64,000 bases of DNA. It comes from Teredinibacter turnerae (lineage in GTDB: Bacteria; Pseudomonadota; Gammaproteobacteria; Pseudomonadales; Cellvibrionaceae). The DNA lies in contig NZ_CP149817.1 of the NCBI RefSeq assembly GCF_037935975.1, positions 620,001 through 684,000 on the forward strand. Direction: 5' to 3'. How positions within the stretch are numbered: position 1 is the first letter of the stretch; the number at the start of each line of letters is the position of its first letter. Made by a program: the position numbers and the translations under genes. Shown here in pieces: positions 54,715 through 63,524 of this stretch. A model generated the notes under the pieces. That model did no database searches and had not been told where the DNA came from. It saw only the letters and a list, made by a program, of their open reading frames with translations.

Positions 54715-57700
54715 TTAGGTCGATTGTGTTTTCGCTGGTTCGCCGCTGTCTGCCGCGGTTTTGTTGCCAAACCGATGACTCAATTGAAACACCACAACAA
54801 AGAATACAGGAACGAAAAAAATTGCCAGTACGGTAGCACTCAGAACACCGCCGAACACCCCGGTTCCGATCGCGTTCTGACTGCCGGAACCGGCGCCAGA
54901 GGCGATCACCAGTGGTAACACGCCAAGACCAAACGCCAGGGAGGTCATGATGATCGGTCGCAAACGCATGCGCACCGCTTCCATCGTGGCCTCCATAAGC
55001 GATTTTTTCTCTTCCTCGTATATTGCCCGAGCGAATTCGACGATAAGAATCGCATTTTTCGCTGACAACCCGATAGTGGTGAGCAGCCCTACCTGGAAGT
55101 ACACGTCGTTAGACATGCCGCGCAGCATGGCGAACAGCAGCGCACCGATTACCCCGAGAGGAACCACCATCAATACTGCGATTGGCACCGACCAACTTTC
55201 ATAGAGCGCGGCCAAACACAAAAACACGACCAGAATCGACAGCGCATAAAGCATTGGGGCTTGATCGCCGGATTGGCGTTCCTGCAGCGACATCCCGGTC
55301 CATTCGAAGCCAAAGCCGGGCGGTAATTTCGCCGCTAATTCTTCCATAATTGCCATAGCCTCACCAGAACTGACGCCCGGTGCACCCTGACCCTGGATAT
55401 TCACACTGGAAATACCGTTGTAGCGCTCAAGGCGCGGCGAACCATAGATCCAGCGGCCGCTGGCAAACGCCGAGAAAGATACCATTTCGCCGTTGTTGTT
55501 GCGCACGTACCAGTCGCCGACATCGTCGGGATTCATGCGGTATGGGGTGTCGCCCTGCACGTACACCCGCTTTACGCGGCCGTTGTCGATAAAGTCGTTA
55601 ACATAGCTTGCCGCCCAGGCGGTGGAGAAAACGGCGTTGATCTGGTCGACCGACACACCCAGGGCCGCAGCGCGGGCGGTATCCACATCCAGCTTGAACT
55701 GCGGCATGTCTTCCTGGCCGTTGGGGCGCACGCGAGCGAGGCGACTGTCCTGTGCTGCCATCCCCAATAGCTGATTGCGCGCGGCCATGAGTGCATCGTG
55801 GCCCTGCGCGCTCAGGTCTTTTAACTGCAGGTTAAAGCCGGACGATGTGCCGAGCTGGGTAATTGCCGGCGGGACAAACGGGAATACCATGGCTTCACGC
55901 ATTTGCATGAAGTACCCCATGGCGCGCCCGGCTATGGACTGCACGTCCTGGCCTGCACCGGTTCGCTCGCTCCAGTCGCGCATCTTCACGAAGGCGATAC
56001 CATTATTCTGGCCGCGACCGCTGAAACTGAAACCGATCACCGAGAATACCGACTCCACGTTGGCTTTTTCCTGTTCGAGGAAATAGCTTTCCACTTTATC
56101 CATGACCGCCATTGAGCGCTCTTTAGTGGAACCCACGGGCAGCGACATCTGGGTGAACATAATGCCCTGATCCTCGTCGGGCAGAAAGGAGCCGGGCAGG
56201 CGGCCGAACAGCAGGGCCAGGGCGCCGACGATCACCAGATACACCACCATAAAACGGCCTTTACGCGCCAGCATATAGCCAACACCGCGTTGATAGCTGT
56301 CGCTGCTGCTGTCGAATTTACGGTTAAACCAGCCGAAGAAACCGCGCCGCGCGTAGTGGTCGACATCGCTCTTACGCAACATGCTGGCACACAGTGCCGG
56401 GGTTAGGGTTAGGGCGACCACTACCGAGAGCAGCATGGCAGACACAATGGTGATCGAGAACTGGCGATAGATAATCCCGGTGGAACCGCCAAAGAACGCC
56501 ATCGGAATAAAGACGGCCGACAGTACCAGCGCGATACCAATAAGGGCACCGGTAATCTGCGACATGGATTTGCGTGTCGCCTCGCGCGGCCCGAGATTGT
56601 CTTCGTGCATGACGCGCTCGACGTTTTCCACCACTACAATGGCGTCGTCCACCAACAGGCCGATAGCCAGCACCATAGCGAACATGGTCAGGGTGTTTAC
56701 TGAAAAGCCGAATGCCAGCAAGGTGGCAAAAGTACCCATCAGCACCACCGGTACCGCAATGGTTGGAATGAGCGTGGCGCGGAAGTTTTGTAGAAACAGG
56801 TACATCACCAGAAACACCAGCACGATGGCTTCGATCAGGGTGTGTACGACGCCTTCAATCGATAGCTTGACGAAGGGTGTGGTATCAAACGCTTTCACCA
56901 CAGTTAGCCCATGGGGGAAGAAGGGTTTGAGGTCTTCGATACGCGCCATGACCGCATCCGCTGTATCCAGCGCATTGGCACCCGAGGCGAGCGTGACCGC
57001 CAGCCCGGTGGCGGCTTGGTTGTTGTACTCGGTTTCAAATTGGTAGTTTTCTGCGCCCATTTCCACGCGTGCAACGTCGCCGAGGGTAATTTGCGAACCG
57101 TCGGCATTGACCCGCAGTAAAATATTGCTGAACTCCCGGGCGTTGTTCAGTCGGGTTTGAACCACAATACTGGCGTTAATATCCTGCCCAGGTAAGGCGG
57201 GCGCGCCACCCAATTCGCCGGCGGCGATTTGAGCATTTTGGGCGCGGATGGCGTTGACCACATCGACAGTGGTGAAGTCGTAGGCCGCCATCTTGTGGGC
57301 GTCCAGCCAGATGCGCATGGCGTATTGCGAGCCGAATAGCTGGATCGTACCCACACCATTAACCCGGCTTAGTGGTTCACGCACGTTGGCTGCGATAAAG
57401 TCGGAAATATCGTACTTGTCCAGGCTGCCGTCTTCCGACACAAAACCCAGTACCATTAAAAACCCAGCGGTGGATTTGGTAACCCGAATACCTTGTTGTT
57501 GCACCTCGTTTGGCAGCAATGGCATCGCGGCCTGTAATTTGTTTTGCACCTGTACCTGGGCGATATCCGGGTCGGTGCCGGCGAGAAAGGTGAGGGTCAC
57601 CTCGGCGGTACCGCTGGAATCACTGGTGGACGACATATATTGCATATTGTCCACGCCGGTAAGATTTTGCTCGATGATCTGCACCACAGAGTCCTCAACC

Positions 57701-57867
57701 ACCTTGGCCGAGGCGCCAGGGTAACTCGCGCGAATAGACACCGACGGTGGCGCGACTTCCGGGTACTGGGCGACTGGCAGCTGGATAATGGCCAGGACGC
57801 CGGCCAACATAATGACGATTGCAATCACCCATGCGAAAACAGGGCGATCAATAAAAAAACGCGCCAT
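54715..57867 (-). CDS. RND efflux pump, inner-membrane subunit (TetR-linked)
   Basis: 1050 residues, full AcrB/MexB length. The start [20 protein letters not shown], the motif [20 protein letters not shown], and [17 protein letters not shown] with the proton-relay Asp pair are HAE1 hallmarks. The C-terminus ends in a charged tail after the last helix. It is 3 bp after its adaptor gene and belongs to a TetR-adaptor-pump operon. Probably exports amphiphilic toxic compounds; it is more AcrB-like in its start than the pump of the siderophore operon. No outer-membrane channel gene is adjacent. Confidence 0.95.
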   Translation of the reverse strand: MARFFIDRPVFAWVIAIVIMLAGVLAIIQLPVAQYPEVAPPSVSIRASYPGASAKVVEDSVVQIIEQNLTGVDNMQYMSSTSDSSGTAEVTLTFLAGTDPDIAQVQVQNKLQAAMPLLPNEVQQQGIRVTKSTAGFLMVLGFVSEDGSLDKYDISDFIAANVREPLSRVNGVGTIQLFGSQYAMRIWLDAHKMAAYDFTTVDVVNAIRAQNAQIAAGELGGAPALPGQDINASIVVQTRLNNAREFSNILLRVNADGSQITLGDVARVEMGAENYQFETEYNNQAATGLAVTLASGANALDTADAVMARIEDLKPFFPHGLTVVKAFDTTPFVKLSIEGVVHTLIEAIVLVFLVMYLFLQNFRATLIPTIAVPVVLMGTFATLLAFGFSVNTLTMFAMVLAIGLLVDDAIVVVENVERVMHEDNLGPREATRKSMSQITGALIGIALVLSAVFIPMAFFGGSTGIIYRQFSITIVSAMLLSVVVALTLTPALCASMLRKSDVDHYARRGFFGWFNRKFDSSSDSYQRGVGYMLARKGRFMVVYLVIVGALALLFGRLPGSFLPDEDQGIMFTQMSLPVGSTKERSMAVMDKVESYFLEQEKANVESVFSVIGFSFSGRGQNNGIAFVKMRDWSERTGAGQDVQSIAGRAMGYFMQMREAMVFPFVPPAITQLGTSSGFNLQLKDLSAQGHDALMAARNQLLGMAAQDSRLARVRPNGQEDMPQFKLDVDTARAAALGVSVDQINAVFSTAWAASYVNDFIDNGRVKRVYVQGDTPYRMNPDDVGDWYVRNNNGEMVSFSAFASGRWIYGSPRLERYNGISSVNIQGQGAPGVSSGEAMAIMEELAAKLPPGFGFEWTGMSLQERQSGDQAPMLYALSILVVFLCLAALYESWSVPIAVLMVVPLGVIGALLFAMLRGMSNDVYFQVGLLTTIGLSAKNAILIVEFARAIYEEEKKSLMEATMEAVRMRLRPIIMTSLAFGLGVLPLVIASGAGSGSQNAIGTGVFGGVLSATVLAIFFVPVFFVVVFQLSHRFGNKTAADSGEPAKTQST

Positions 57868-57870
57868 GGC

Positions 57871-59067
57871 TTAACCCTCCTGCGCTGGCTTTGTGGTCGG
57901 CGTAGTTGAGGCTGTCTCCGCGTTTAACTCCACCGCTTGCACAGGCGCACCGGGCGCGGTTTTTTGCAGGCCTTCGACGATCACGCGGTCGCCGGCTTGC
58001 AGGCCGGATTCCACCAGCCAATGGTTATTAATGGTCTGGCCCAACTGCAATGTACGAGATTCAACAGTGTTGTTTGCTGCCACCACCAGTGCAGTGGCTT
58101 CGCCCTGACGGTTGCGGGTGACGCCCCGTTGGGGTACGAGCAACGCGTTGTTGCGCGCGCCTTCTTCCAGCACCGCGCGCACAAACAGGCCCGGCATTAA
58201 CAGATGATCCGGGTTGGGTACCAGTGCCCGAACAGTCACGCTGCCCGTGCTCTGATTTACGCTCATCTCAGAGAACTGCATCGTGCCTGCGTGTTCGTAC
58301 AGCGAGCCGTCTTCCATCAATATCTGCACCTTGCCCAAATCATCGCGCTGCAGGGTGCCGGCCATCGCCTGGCGGCGCAATTTGAGCAGCTCTTTAGCAG
58401 GCTGGGCTACATCCACATAAATTGGGTCCAGCTGGTGAATGGTTGCTAGTGTTGCCGCCTGTCCGGCAGTCACCAGCGCCCCTTCTGTTACATTCGATTT
58501 ACCGATTCTGCCGCTAATAGGCGCCAACACCTTGGTGTAGGCCAGGTCGATCTGGGCGGTTTTGACGGCAGCGTCTGCCACCGCTACTTCGGCTTTACCC
58601 TGCAAGTAGGACGCCTCTGCGTTGTCGAAATCCCGCTGACTCACAGCTTTGTCTTTTAGCAGTTCCTGGTAGCGTTTGTACTGGGTGTCACTACTGTTTA
58701 AATTGGCTTTGGCTCGAGCCAGGTTTGCACGGGCGGTACTCAGCGCCGCGTCGTACCGCGCCGGGTCGATTTGGTAAAGCTGTTGCCCGGCTTCAACGTG
58801 AGAGCCTTCTTCAAACAGTCGCCGCTGGATGAGCCCGGTTATTTGCGGACGCACTTCGGCCTGACGGGTCGCTACCGTGCGCCCCGGCAACTCTGATGTC
58901 AGTTTTACCGTTTGTGGCTTGAGGGTAACCACGGCGACCTGGGTGGGTGGGCGTTCACCGCCTGCTGCCGCACCGGCACCGGCGTCTTTCTGACAAGCAC
59001 TGAGCGCCATTGCGGCTAAGAGGCCGAGACTCAATGTGCGAAAAATGGGGGAGTGTTTAACTAACAT
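57871..59067 (-). CDS. RND periplasmic adaptor lipoprotein (TetR-linked)
   Basis: 398 residues from ATG 59067 (AGGAGTCAGGTG upstream). The lipobox LSAC places the lipid at about Cys24. AcrA/MexA organisation: TVATRQAEVRPQITGLIQRR, a helical hairpin with ARAKANLNSSDTQYKRYQEL, the lipoyl half KVLAPISGRIGKSNVTEGAL, and barrel plus membrane-proximal domains. It joins the pump to an outer-membrane channel encoded elsewhere. Lies 81 bp after the TetR gene, with the pump 3 bp downstream. Confidence 0.94.
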   Translation of the reverse strand: MLVKHSPIFRTLSLGLLAAMALSACQKDAGAGAAAGGERPPTQVAVVTLKPQTVKLTSELPGRTVATRQAEVRPQITGLIQRRLFEEGSHVEAGQQLYQIDPARYDAALSTARANLARAKANLNSSDTQYKRYQELLKDKAVSQRDFDNAEASYLQGKAEVAVADAAVKTAQIDLAYTKVLAPISGRIGKSNVTEGALVTAGQAATLATIHQLDPIYVDVAQPAKELLKLRRQAMAGTLQRDDLGKVQILMEDGSLYEHAGTMQFSEMSVNQSTGSVTVRALVPNPDHLLMPGLFVRAVLEEGARNNALLVPQRGVTRNRQGEATALVVAANNTVESRTLQLGQTINNHWLVESGLQAGDRVIVEGLQKTAPGAPVQAVELNAETASTTPTTKPAQEG

Positions 59068-59148
59068 CACCTGACTCCTGAAAAATGGGTGCCGCAAATC
59101 GGGCGTAACGCTGAAAAATAAAAAGCTGACATGGTGTTTGTACCGGCC

Positions 59149-59745
59149 TTAACCGGGGTTCTGAATACTGCGCCAGGATGCCTCGATTACTTGTTTGAGC
59201 ATGACCTCGTCTACGTGAACGATATCGAGCATGTGCCGCCGAGCAAGCTGCCACAAGGTGTCTATCGAGAGAGAAAACAATGCGTGGTCTGGCAGGTCGA
59301 TCAACTCACCACGACGGCGGCCTTCGGTGAACAAATCGGCCAGTGGCAGGAACAGGCTCTGCGCCTCTTCGTACTGGGTACGCAACACGGCTGGTGGCAG
59401 CTGGTCGAACTGGCCTTTGCACAGCAAGGTGTCGGGGTGATCCATACAGTATTGCCACATTTGCTCGCACACACTGAAATAACGCCTGGCGCTGCTGGCG
59501 TTTGGGTCCCAGTGGGTGAAGGCCGCTGCCGCAATATCCTCGATCACCGCCATATGAAGCTGTTCAATCAAGTCCTGTCTATCGCGAAAATATAAATACA
59601 CGGTGCCAGTGGCTACGCCGGCCAGCGCTGCCACCTGCTTGATCGAAAAGCCGTGAAACCCGCGCTCGGCGAGGAGCTTGCGAGTGGCTTTCAGAATTTG
59701 TACGCGCTTGTGTTGCTGACGATCTTCGAGTGACGTTATGGCCAT
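59149..59745 (-). CDS. TetR/AcrR-family repressor of the efflux operon
   Basis: 198 residues from ATG 59745. A start at 59775 is also open but lies in the operator and close to the presumed transcription start. The N-terminal helix-turn-helix is clear: ILKATRKLLAERGFHGFSIK, QVAALAGVATGTVYLYFRDR. The ligand-binding part is helical. It precedes the adaptor and pump genes on the same strand and a TetR-type palindrome lies just upstream, so it probably represses its own operon until a pump substrate binds. Confidence 0.92.
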   Translation of the reverse strand: MAITSLEDRQQHKRVQILKATRKLLAERGFHGFSIKQVAALAGVATGTVYLYFRDRQDLIEQLHMAVIEDIAAAAFTHWDPNASSARRYFSVCEQMWQYCMDHPDTLLCKGQFDQLPPAVLRTQYEEAQSLFLPLADLFTEGRRRGELIDLPDHALFSLSIDTLWQLARRHMLDIVHVDEVMLKQVIEASWRSIQNPG

Positions 59746-59760
59746 AGGGGGTGGAATAAA

Positions 59761-59790
59761 TGAATGAACGTTCATTCACTATATAGGCTG
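59761..59790 (-). promoter_or_regulatory. TetR-type operator and -10 region
   Basis: TGAATGAACGTTCATTCA (59761-59778) is a perfect 18-bp palindrome of the form common for TetR/AcrR repressors. A TATATA-like -10 (rc of 59779-59785) abuts it, so binding would block initiation. Confidence 0.8.
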
Positions 59791-59846
59791 AAGCGTTAGC
59801 TCGGCGTGAAAACGCGATTTTTTGATAAGGCGGTGTGGCGGCGGGT

Positions 59847-60158
59847 TTACTGAGTGAGGTTCAGTACTGCCGCGATCAGCTGGAGGAAGAAACCCAGGGC
59901 AATAAAGCTGAGCCCTTGGAGCGCCGACAACCCGTTCTCCTCACCGAATGCCAGTGCGGCTTTGGCAGAGCGCTTAGCAAGTTCGCCTCTAACCAGCGCA
60001 ACCAATAGGATCTTCATAAACAGCGTACCGCGACGGCGTGGGCTCTCTGCGGAATCGTAAAAGTAGGCATTGGCCATCAGGATCACGCCAATCATCTCCA
60101 GGCTCGCGCTGATGATCGGTTGAAATTCGAGAAAGGTTGCGAGCGTACAAACCGGCAT
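59847..60158 (-). CDS. Hypothetical small membrane protein
   Basis: 103 residues with hydrophobic segments at both ends (PIISASLEMIGVILMANAYF and FIALGFFLQLIAAVLNL) and a basic middle (SPRRRGTLF). Family not recognised. Its start overlaps the stop of the preceding gene (TAATG), so the two are translationally coupled. Confidence 0.65.
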   Translation of the reverse strand: MPVCTLATFLEFQPIISASLEMIGVILMANAYFYDSAESPRRRGTLFMKILLVALVRGELAKRSAKAALAFGEENGLSALQGLSFIALGFFLQLIAAVLNLTQ

Positions 60159-60442
60159 TATGAACGGTCAGGGCTGGCTGGCGTTGTGTCGATATCGATA
60201 AGGACCAGTATTGGTCCGCTGGGGTCGGGTTTTTCGCGACAGGTTAAGCCAAGCTGGCCATTCGCCAGTAACAGATACATGTCGCCACGGGGGTAGGTGG
60301 TACCCAAGGTGGGTACATTTCCACTTTTTATACGGCTAACAAAGGCGGCTAGCTGCGCGTGTTGAGCGGTGCTCAAACGATAAGATGTGTCCACAAATTC
60401 TGCGGTAAGCGTAACTTTTTGGTATGGGCCAACCTGTAGCAT
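60158..60442 (-). CDS. Hypothetical protein
   Basis: 94 residues, soluble, from ATG 60442 with AGGA upstream. Beta-rich pattern (YQKVTLTAEFVDTSYRLS, DMYLLLANGQLGLTC, GPILVLIDID). Family not recognised. Coupled to the small membrane protein downstream through a TAATG overlap, suggesting a shared task. Confidence 0.65.
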   Translation of the reverse strand: MLQVGPYQKVTLTAEFVDTSYRLSTAQHAQLAAFVSRIKSGNVPTLGTTYPRGDMYLLLANGQLGLTCREKPDPSGPILVLIDIDTTPASPDRS

Positions 60443-60579
60443 TCGACATTCCTGTTAACCTGTCCCTGTTCGACTACGCCGCAGTGCGGAGAGTGAGCCA
60501 GGCAAACGGGGGTTATTGGATGATACGCAATACCCCTCTTGATTTTTCTTGGGTGTGCAGTGGTTGGGCTAGGGCCTGT

Positions 60580-61107
60580 CTAGGACTGTAGCTCGTGCAC
60601 TCTGGGGGCTTGGGGCTTGTGAGTACTGGCGAGAAACTCCGAATCGACCAGAGATCCCGCGTCTTTGTCGATTTTACTGGCAGCGGTTTGTAAGCGATCG
60701 AGAACACCCTCGCGGCAGTAATAGGACTGAGCTGCCCACAGCAGTTTGAATTGCGACACCGGTAACGCGTAGGCCATTGGAAAACTCCGTTGGTCATCGA
60801 GACTCAAGGGCACAGCTTTGCCATCTTCTCGCACCAGGGTAATGAGGTCCTGATCGTTGTCGGAAAATTGGACACGCTTAATCGGTTGCGGCACGGATTT
60901 AAGGCGCAGGTTCACTTGCAGCGGATTAACGTGTGATTCTCGTGTAAGCGTGTCGTAGAGTGTGGTTGAAATAACCGCCGCAACTGGGTTTTTCCCGGCG
61001 CTGTCTAAGAGGTAAAAGGCGTTACATTTCTCTTTTGAGCTGAGTTGCTTTACCGCGTCGTAGAAAAGTGTATTGCGCGGTGTCACTGCGTATGAAACTT
61101 TTGTCAT
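60580..61107 (-). CDS. Hypothetical protein
   Basis: 175 residues from ATG 61107 (an upstream start at 61134 is possible). Soluble, no signal peptide. It contains a PilZ-like short stretch (FYLLDSAGKNPVAAVISTTL) but no motif strong enough to name a family. Three consecutive hypothetical genes on this strand (61107 to 59847) may form a unit, though 137 bp separate this one from the next. Confidence 0.65.
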   Translation of the reverse strand: MTKVSYAVTPRNTLFYDAVKQLSSKEKCNAFYLLDSAGKNPVAAVISTTLYDTLTRESHVNPLQVNLRLKSVPQPIKRVQFSDNDQDLITLVREDGKAVPLSLDDQRSFPMAYALPVSQFKLLWAAQSYYCREGVLDRLQTAASKIDKDAGSLVDSEFLASTHKPQAPRVHELQS

Positions 61108-61313
61108 CGCTCGTCCCTGTGTTACTTGATGCAACCTATAGATTCGTTCAATCTAAACCTATAAGCGGTTTAACCGTGATAGATACGGTATACGAATGGG
61201 TGCCAGGCACCGATGGGTTCTGTATATTTGGCTCTGTAAATAAAGGGTATTGCGCGGACTAAATACTGCAAGCGCTATAACTTACCACTATTTAAATTGC
61301 CGCTTCAACTTAA

Positions 61314-61621
61314 GGAACCTCTGAGTAACCTAGTAATTTCTCTGCGTGACCTGCGGCGATTAGTTGTTAGGCGCCTTTCGCAGTTAATGGCTTAGTCCTT
61401 AATAAGAAAGGCAACGCCACAAATGATCGCCGCAGGCCGCGCCCTATGGGGCTTACAGGAATTTAACCTGAGGGTGTTGCGCTCGTTCGCCGTGCAAAGC
61501 TTCCGCGCCTGCTCGCGCTACTTACCTACGTCCATGTAGGCAACCAGCACGCCTCGCTCCCGCGCCTACTCACGTTAAATTCCTGTAAGCCAGAGGAATC
61601 ACTAGGTTACTCAGAGGTTCC
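61314..61621. mobile_element. 308-bp miniature inverted-repeat element flanked by TTAA
   Basis: Terminal inverted repeats start GGAACCTCTGAGTAACCTAG and are matched at the right end (CTAGGTTACTCAGAGGTTCC). TTAA flanks both sides (61310-61313, 61622-61625). A nested inverted repeat around CTTACAGGAATTTAAC lies inside at about 61450 and 61572. No protein is encoded. Its right end is shared, inverted, with the degenerate element at 18966-19104. Confidence 0.8.
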
Positions 61622-61625
61622 TTAA

Positions 61626-61839
61626 TAATAATGTGGTCCCCGACTCGGGTTTTTCTATACTTCTACTCGAATCACTTCAATCAACAGGATGAGCCGACTT
61701 GTGCTCGGCTTACACTGAAATGGGTGTGTTTTGCTAAGCAGTTAATATGCCTTTTATGTCGCGGAGTCTGAAATGCATTGTTTGCGTAGGGTTGACCATT
61801 TCGAACGGGTTCCAACTCGGTGTTGGCAGCATTGAGAGC
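61626..61839. other. Intergenic region between repeats
   Basis: About 210 bp between the TTAA element and the hairpin-rich repeat. A small hairpin AGCCGA-CTTGTGC-TCGGCT lies near 61691. No gene is supported. Confidence 0.35.
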
Positions 61840-61957
61840 TTGGCAATGTAAGCCTTTGAAATATCAGAGCATTCATACATTTTCGCCAGTATTTCAAGAG
61901 CGCGTGATTATACAGAAATGATCATTTATTTAATTGCCTGGTTGAACTGCCGGGTTG
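61840..61957 (+). repeat. Hairpin-rich interspersed repeat, copy 3
   Basis: TGGCAATGTAAGCCTTTGAA, ATACATTTTCGCCAGTATTT, CAAGAGCGCGTGATTATACA and ATGATCATTTATTTAATTGC follow the same order as the other copies. It lacks the first half (the ATTGCGAAG and CACCGC blocks). TTGAAATA and TATTTCAA form one stem. Confidence 0.7.
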
Positions 61958-62158
61958 ATAGTACGGCGCACGACGCTCCCGGTAAATTTAGCAAAAACAG
62001 CGCCGGCGTTGTCGACGTGGGTATACGCGTTTCCGCCGCGTTACCCTGCGTCTTGCGAGGGCCCTAGCATTTTACTGCCAAGTTTTGGCTTGGTTTTGCA
62101 GCAAAGCTTGCTAACGGATTGATTGACTAGACAGCTGAATTTTACTTGTGTTAATGAG

Positions 62159-62368
62159 ATGGCGATGCGGTGCATGAGCGTGCAGAAATTTGAACAACTT
62201 TATCTGGCAGCAAAGCAGAGCTATGCCTTGCCGCCGGCCAAAGCCGAAGAAATTGACGCGGCCTATCGTAAATATGTGCGTGCGATGGAGCTTCTTAATG
62301 GCGATCCGCAGATGGTTGTTCAGTTTTCTCCACGTCAGGACGGTACCCTCGGTGTTGCACTCAATTAA
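62159..62368 (+). CDS. Hypothetical small protein
   Basis: About 69 residues if started at ATG 62159; ATGs at 62165 and 62174 and a TTG at 62123 are alternatives. Helical and charged (VQKFEQLYLAAKQSY, AEEIDAAYRKYVRAMELL), no signal peptide. Family not recognised. The ordered, non-repetitive amphipathic sequence suggests it is real, but the ribosome site (AATGAG) is weak. Confidence 0.5.
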   Translation: MAMRCMSVQKFEQLYLAAKQSYALPPAKAEEIDAAYRKYVRAMELLNGDPQMVVQFSPRQDGTLGVALN

Positions 62369-62437
62369 CCCTGCTTAAGTCCGTAAGCTTCTTCAAGGCT
62401 TTTGCAACGTTTCTGCAGCAAAACGCCTGACAACATC

Positions 62438-63103
62438 CTACGCCGCTGTGCTGAACCGGCGTTGGCGGTTAAGCTCGTAGATGGCCGCGAGTGCCTGACT
62501 GCCATTTCCTTGCATCAACCAGCGTATTCCCGGCTTATCAATATTTTCTGGTGCCAAAGCCCGGTAGAGCCAAAGTGTGGCGGGTAGTAGGAGAAGCGAG
62601 AGGGCGGCGTGCAGTAACAGCCAGCCTTGCGAGGCGTTCTGCAGCAGGTCGAACCCCAGAAGCGCTTGTGCCATCACCAATAGAAAAGCTGGATAAAAAG
62701 GTACAATCAACACTGCTGTCCGCGTATGTATCAACGCTGATAAACGAATATGCTGCAATTGTTGCTGCAGCTTTAGCACCGGCGCACTGTAATCCAACAT
62801 TAAAATACGCCTAATCTGCATTACTGCGCCTGTACATATAAATACTCCCCAGACGCTGAGTACAAGGCCGGCGCTGAGCAGATGGGTCTGCTCTGCGTGG
62901 TTAAATGCAAAGAAAAGTACGAAGCTGCTAAACAGGCAGCCAAGCAGCAATGAAAGTATATTCAGGCCCAGATAATTGTTGAGGTGACTTTGGGCTTTCA
63001 TTATTTTCAGCCCGCGCAATGTCTCAAGGTTCAGATGAAACTGTTGCTGTATGGCAGAATTTTGATCCTGCCATAGTCGTTCCAGTTTTGAGTAAGAATC
63101 CAT
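62438..63103 (-). CDS. Membrane protein encoded downstream of the ECF sigma gene
   Basis: 221 residues. An N-terminal cytoplasmic helical part (MDSYSKLERLWQDQNSAIQQ) is followed by about four transmembrane helices in two pairs. It starts 12 bp after the sigma-factor stop, the position where anti-sigma partners are usually encoded, but it shows no zinc-binding HxxxCxxC motif. It could regulate the sigma factor or be an effector of its regulon. Its promoter may have been separated from it by insertions in the sigma gene. Confidence 0.75.
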   Translation of the reverse strand: MDSYSKLERLWQDQNSAIQQQFHLNLETLRGLKIMKAQSHLNNYLGLNILSLLLGCLFSSFVLFFAFNHAEQTHLLSAGLVLSVWGVFICTGAVMQIRRILMLDYSAPVLKLQQQLQHIRLSALIHTRTAVLIVPFYPAFLLVMAQALLGFDLLQNASQGWLLLHAALSLLLLPATLWLYRALAPENIDKPGIRWLMQGNGSQALAAIYELNRQRRFSTAA

Positions 63104-63115
63104 AGGTCGATTTCC

Positions 63116-63352
63116 TTAGCGGTGTTCTGCAATCAGGCGTTGCCTGATGCGATTGATTTTAGTGCCGACGTTGGATTTAGAGATCGCCAAAATGCTGGCG
63201 ATTTCGTCGTACTTAAAGCCTTCCAAATGAAAGATCATCAACGCCCGTTCATATTTGTCCAGACTGTTCAATATTCGATAAAGTTCCAACTGAGGCTCGC
63301 TGGCACTTGATGTCACAGGTTCAGCCTGATGTTCTGGTTCTATATTCACCAC
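63116..63352 (-). pseudogene. ECF sigma factor, C-terminal fragment (region 4)
   Basis: 78 residues remain readable from GTG 63352. The region-4 helix-turn-helix is intact: LDKYERALMIFHLEGFKYDE, IASILAISKSNVGTKINRIR, QRL. Full ECF factors also need region 2, which is found upstream on the same strand, separated by two inserted repeats. On its own this fragment should not direct transcription. In-frame sequence upstream (SKVV) continues toward the insertion edge at about 63360. Confidence 0.85.
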
Positions 63353-63359
63353 CTTACTA

Positions 63360-63524
63360 TTAACGTGGCGATCAAATAGATGATCCTACCTATTTGATCG
63401 CGCACCCTTGAAATACTGACGAAAATGTCTGAGTTTTATGATATTTCAATGATTTACATTGCCCTTTGGGCAATGGCGGTGTTTCTCTGTCCCGTTTATC
63501 AACTTCGCAATTTTCATTGCCAAG
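63360..63524 (-). repeat. Hairpin-rich interspersed repeat, copy 4, inside the sigma-factor gene
   Basis: Read on the - strand: TTGGCAATGAAAATTGCGAA, CACCGCCATTGCCC-AAA-GGGCAATG, a TTGAAATA / TATTTCAA stem, and GATCAAATAGATAGG-type palindrome near 63370-63400. It begins right after sigma codons (CTGCGTATATTAGC) and ends before the region-4 fragment. This insertion gives an approximate boundary for the whole element, about 165 bp. Confidence 0.75.

Noticed and set aside
61740-62120. Search for a tRNA or small RNA gene between the repeats and 62159
   Set aside because: No cloverleaf or conserved tRNA boxes; only repeat blocks and a small hairpin were seen.
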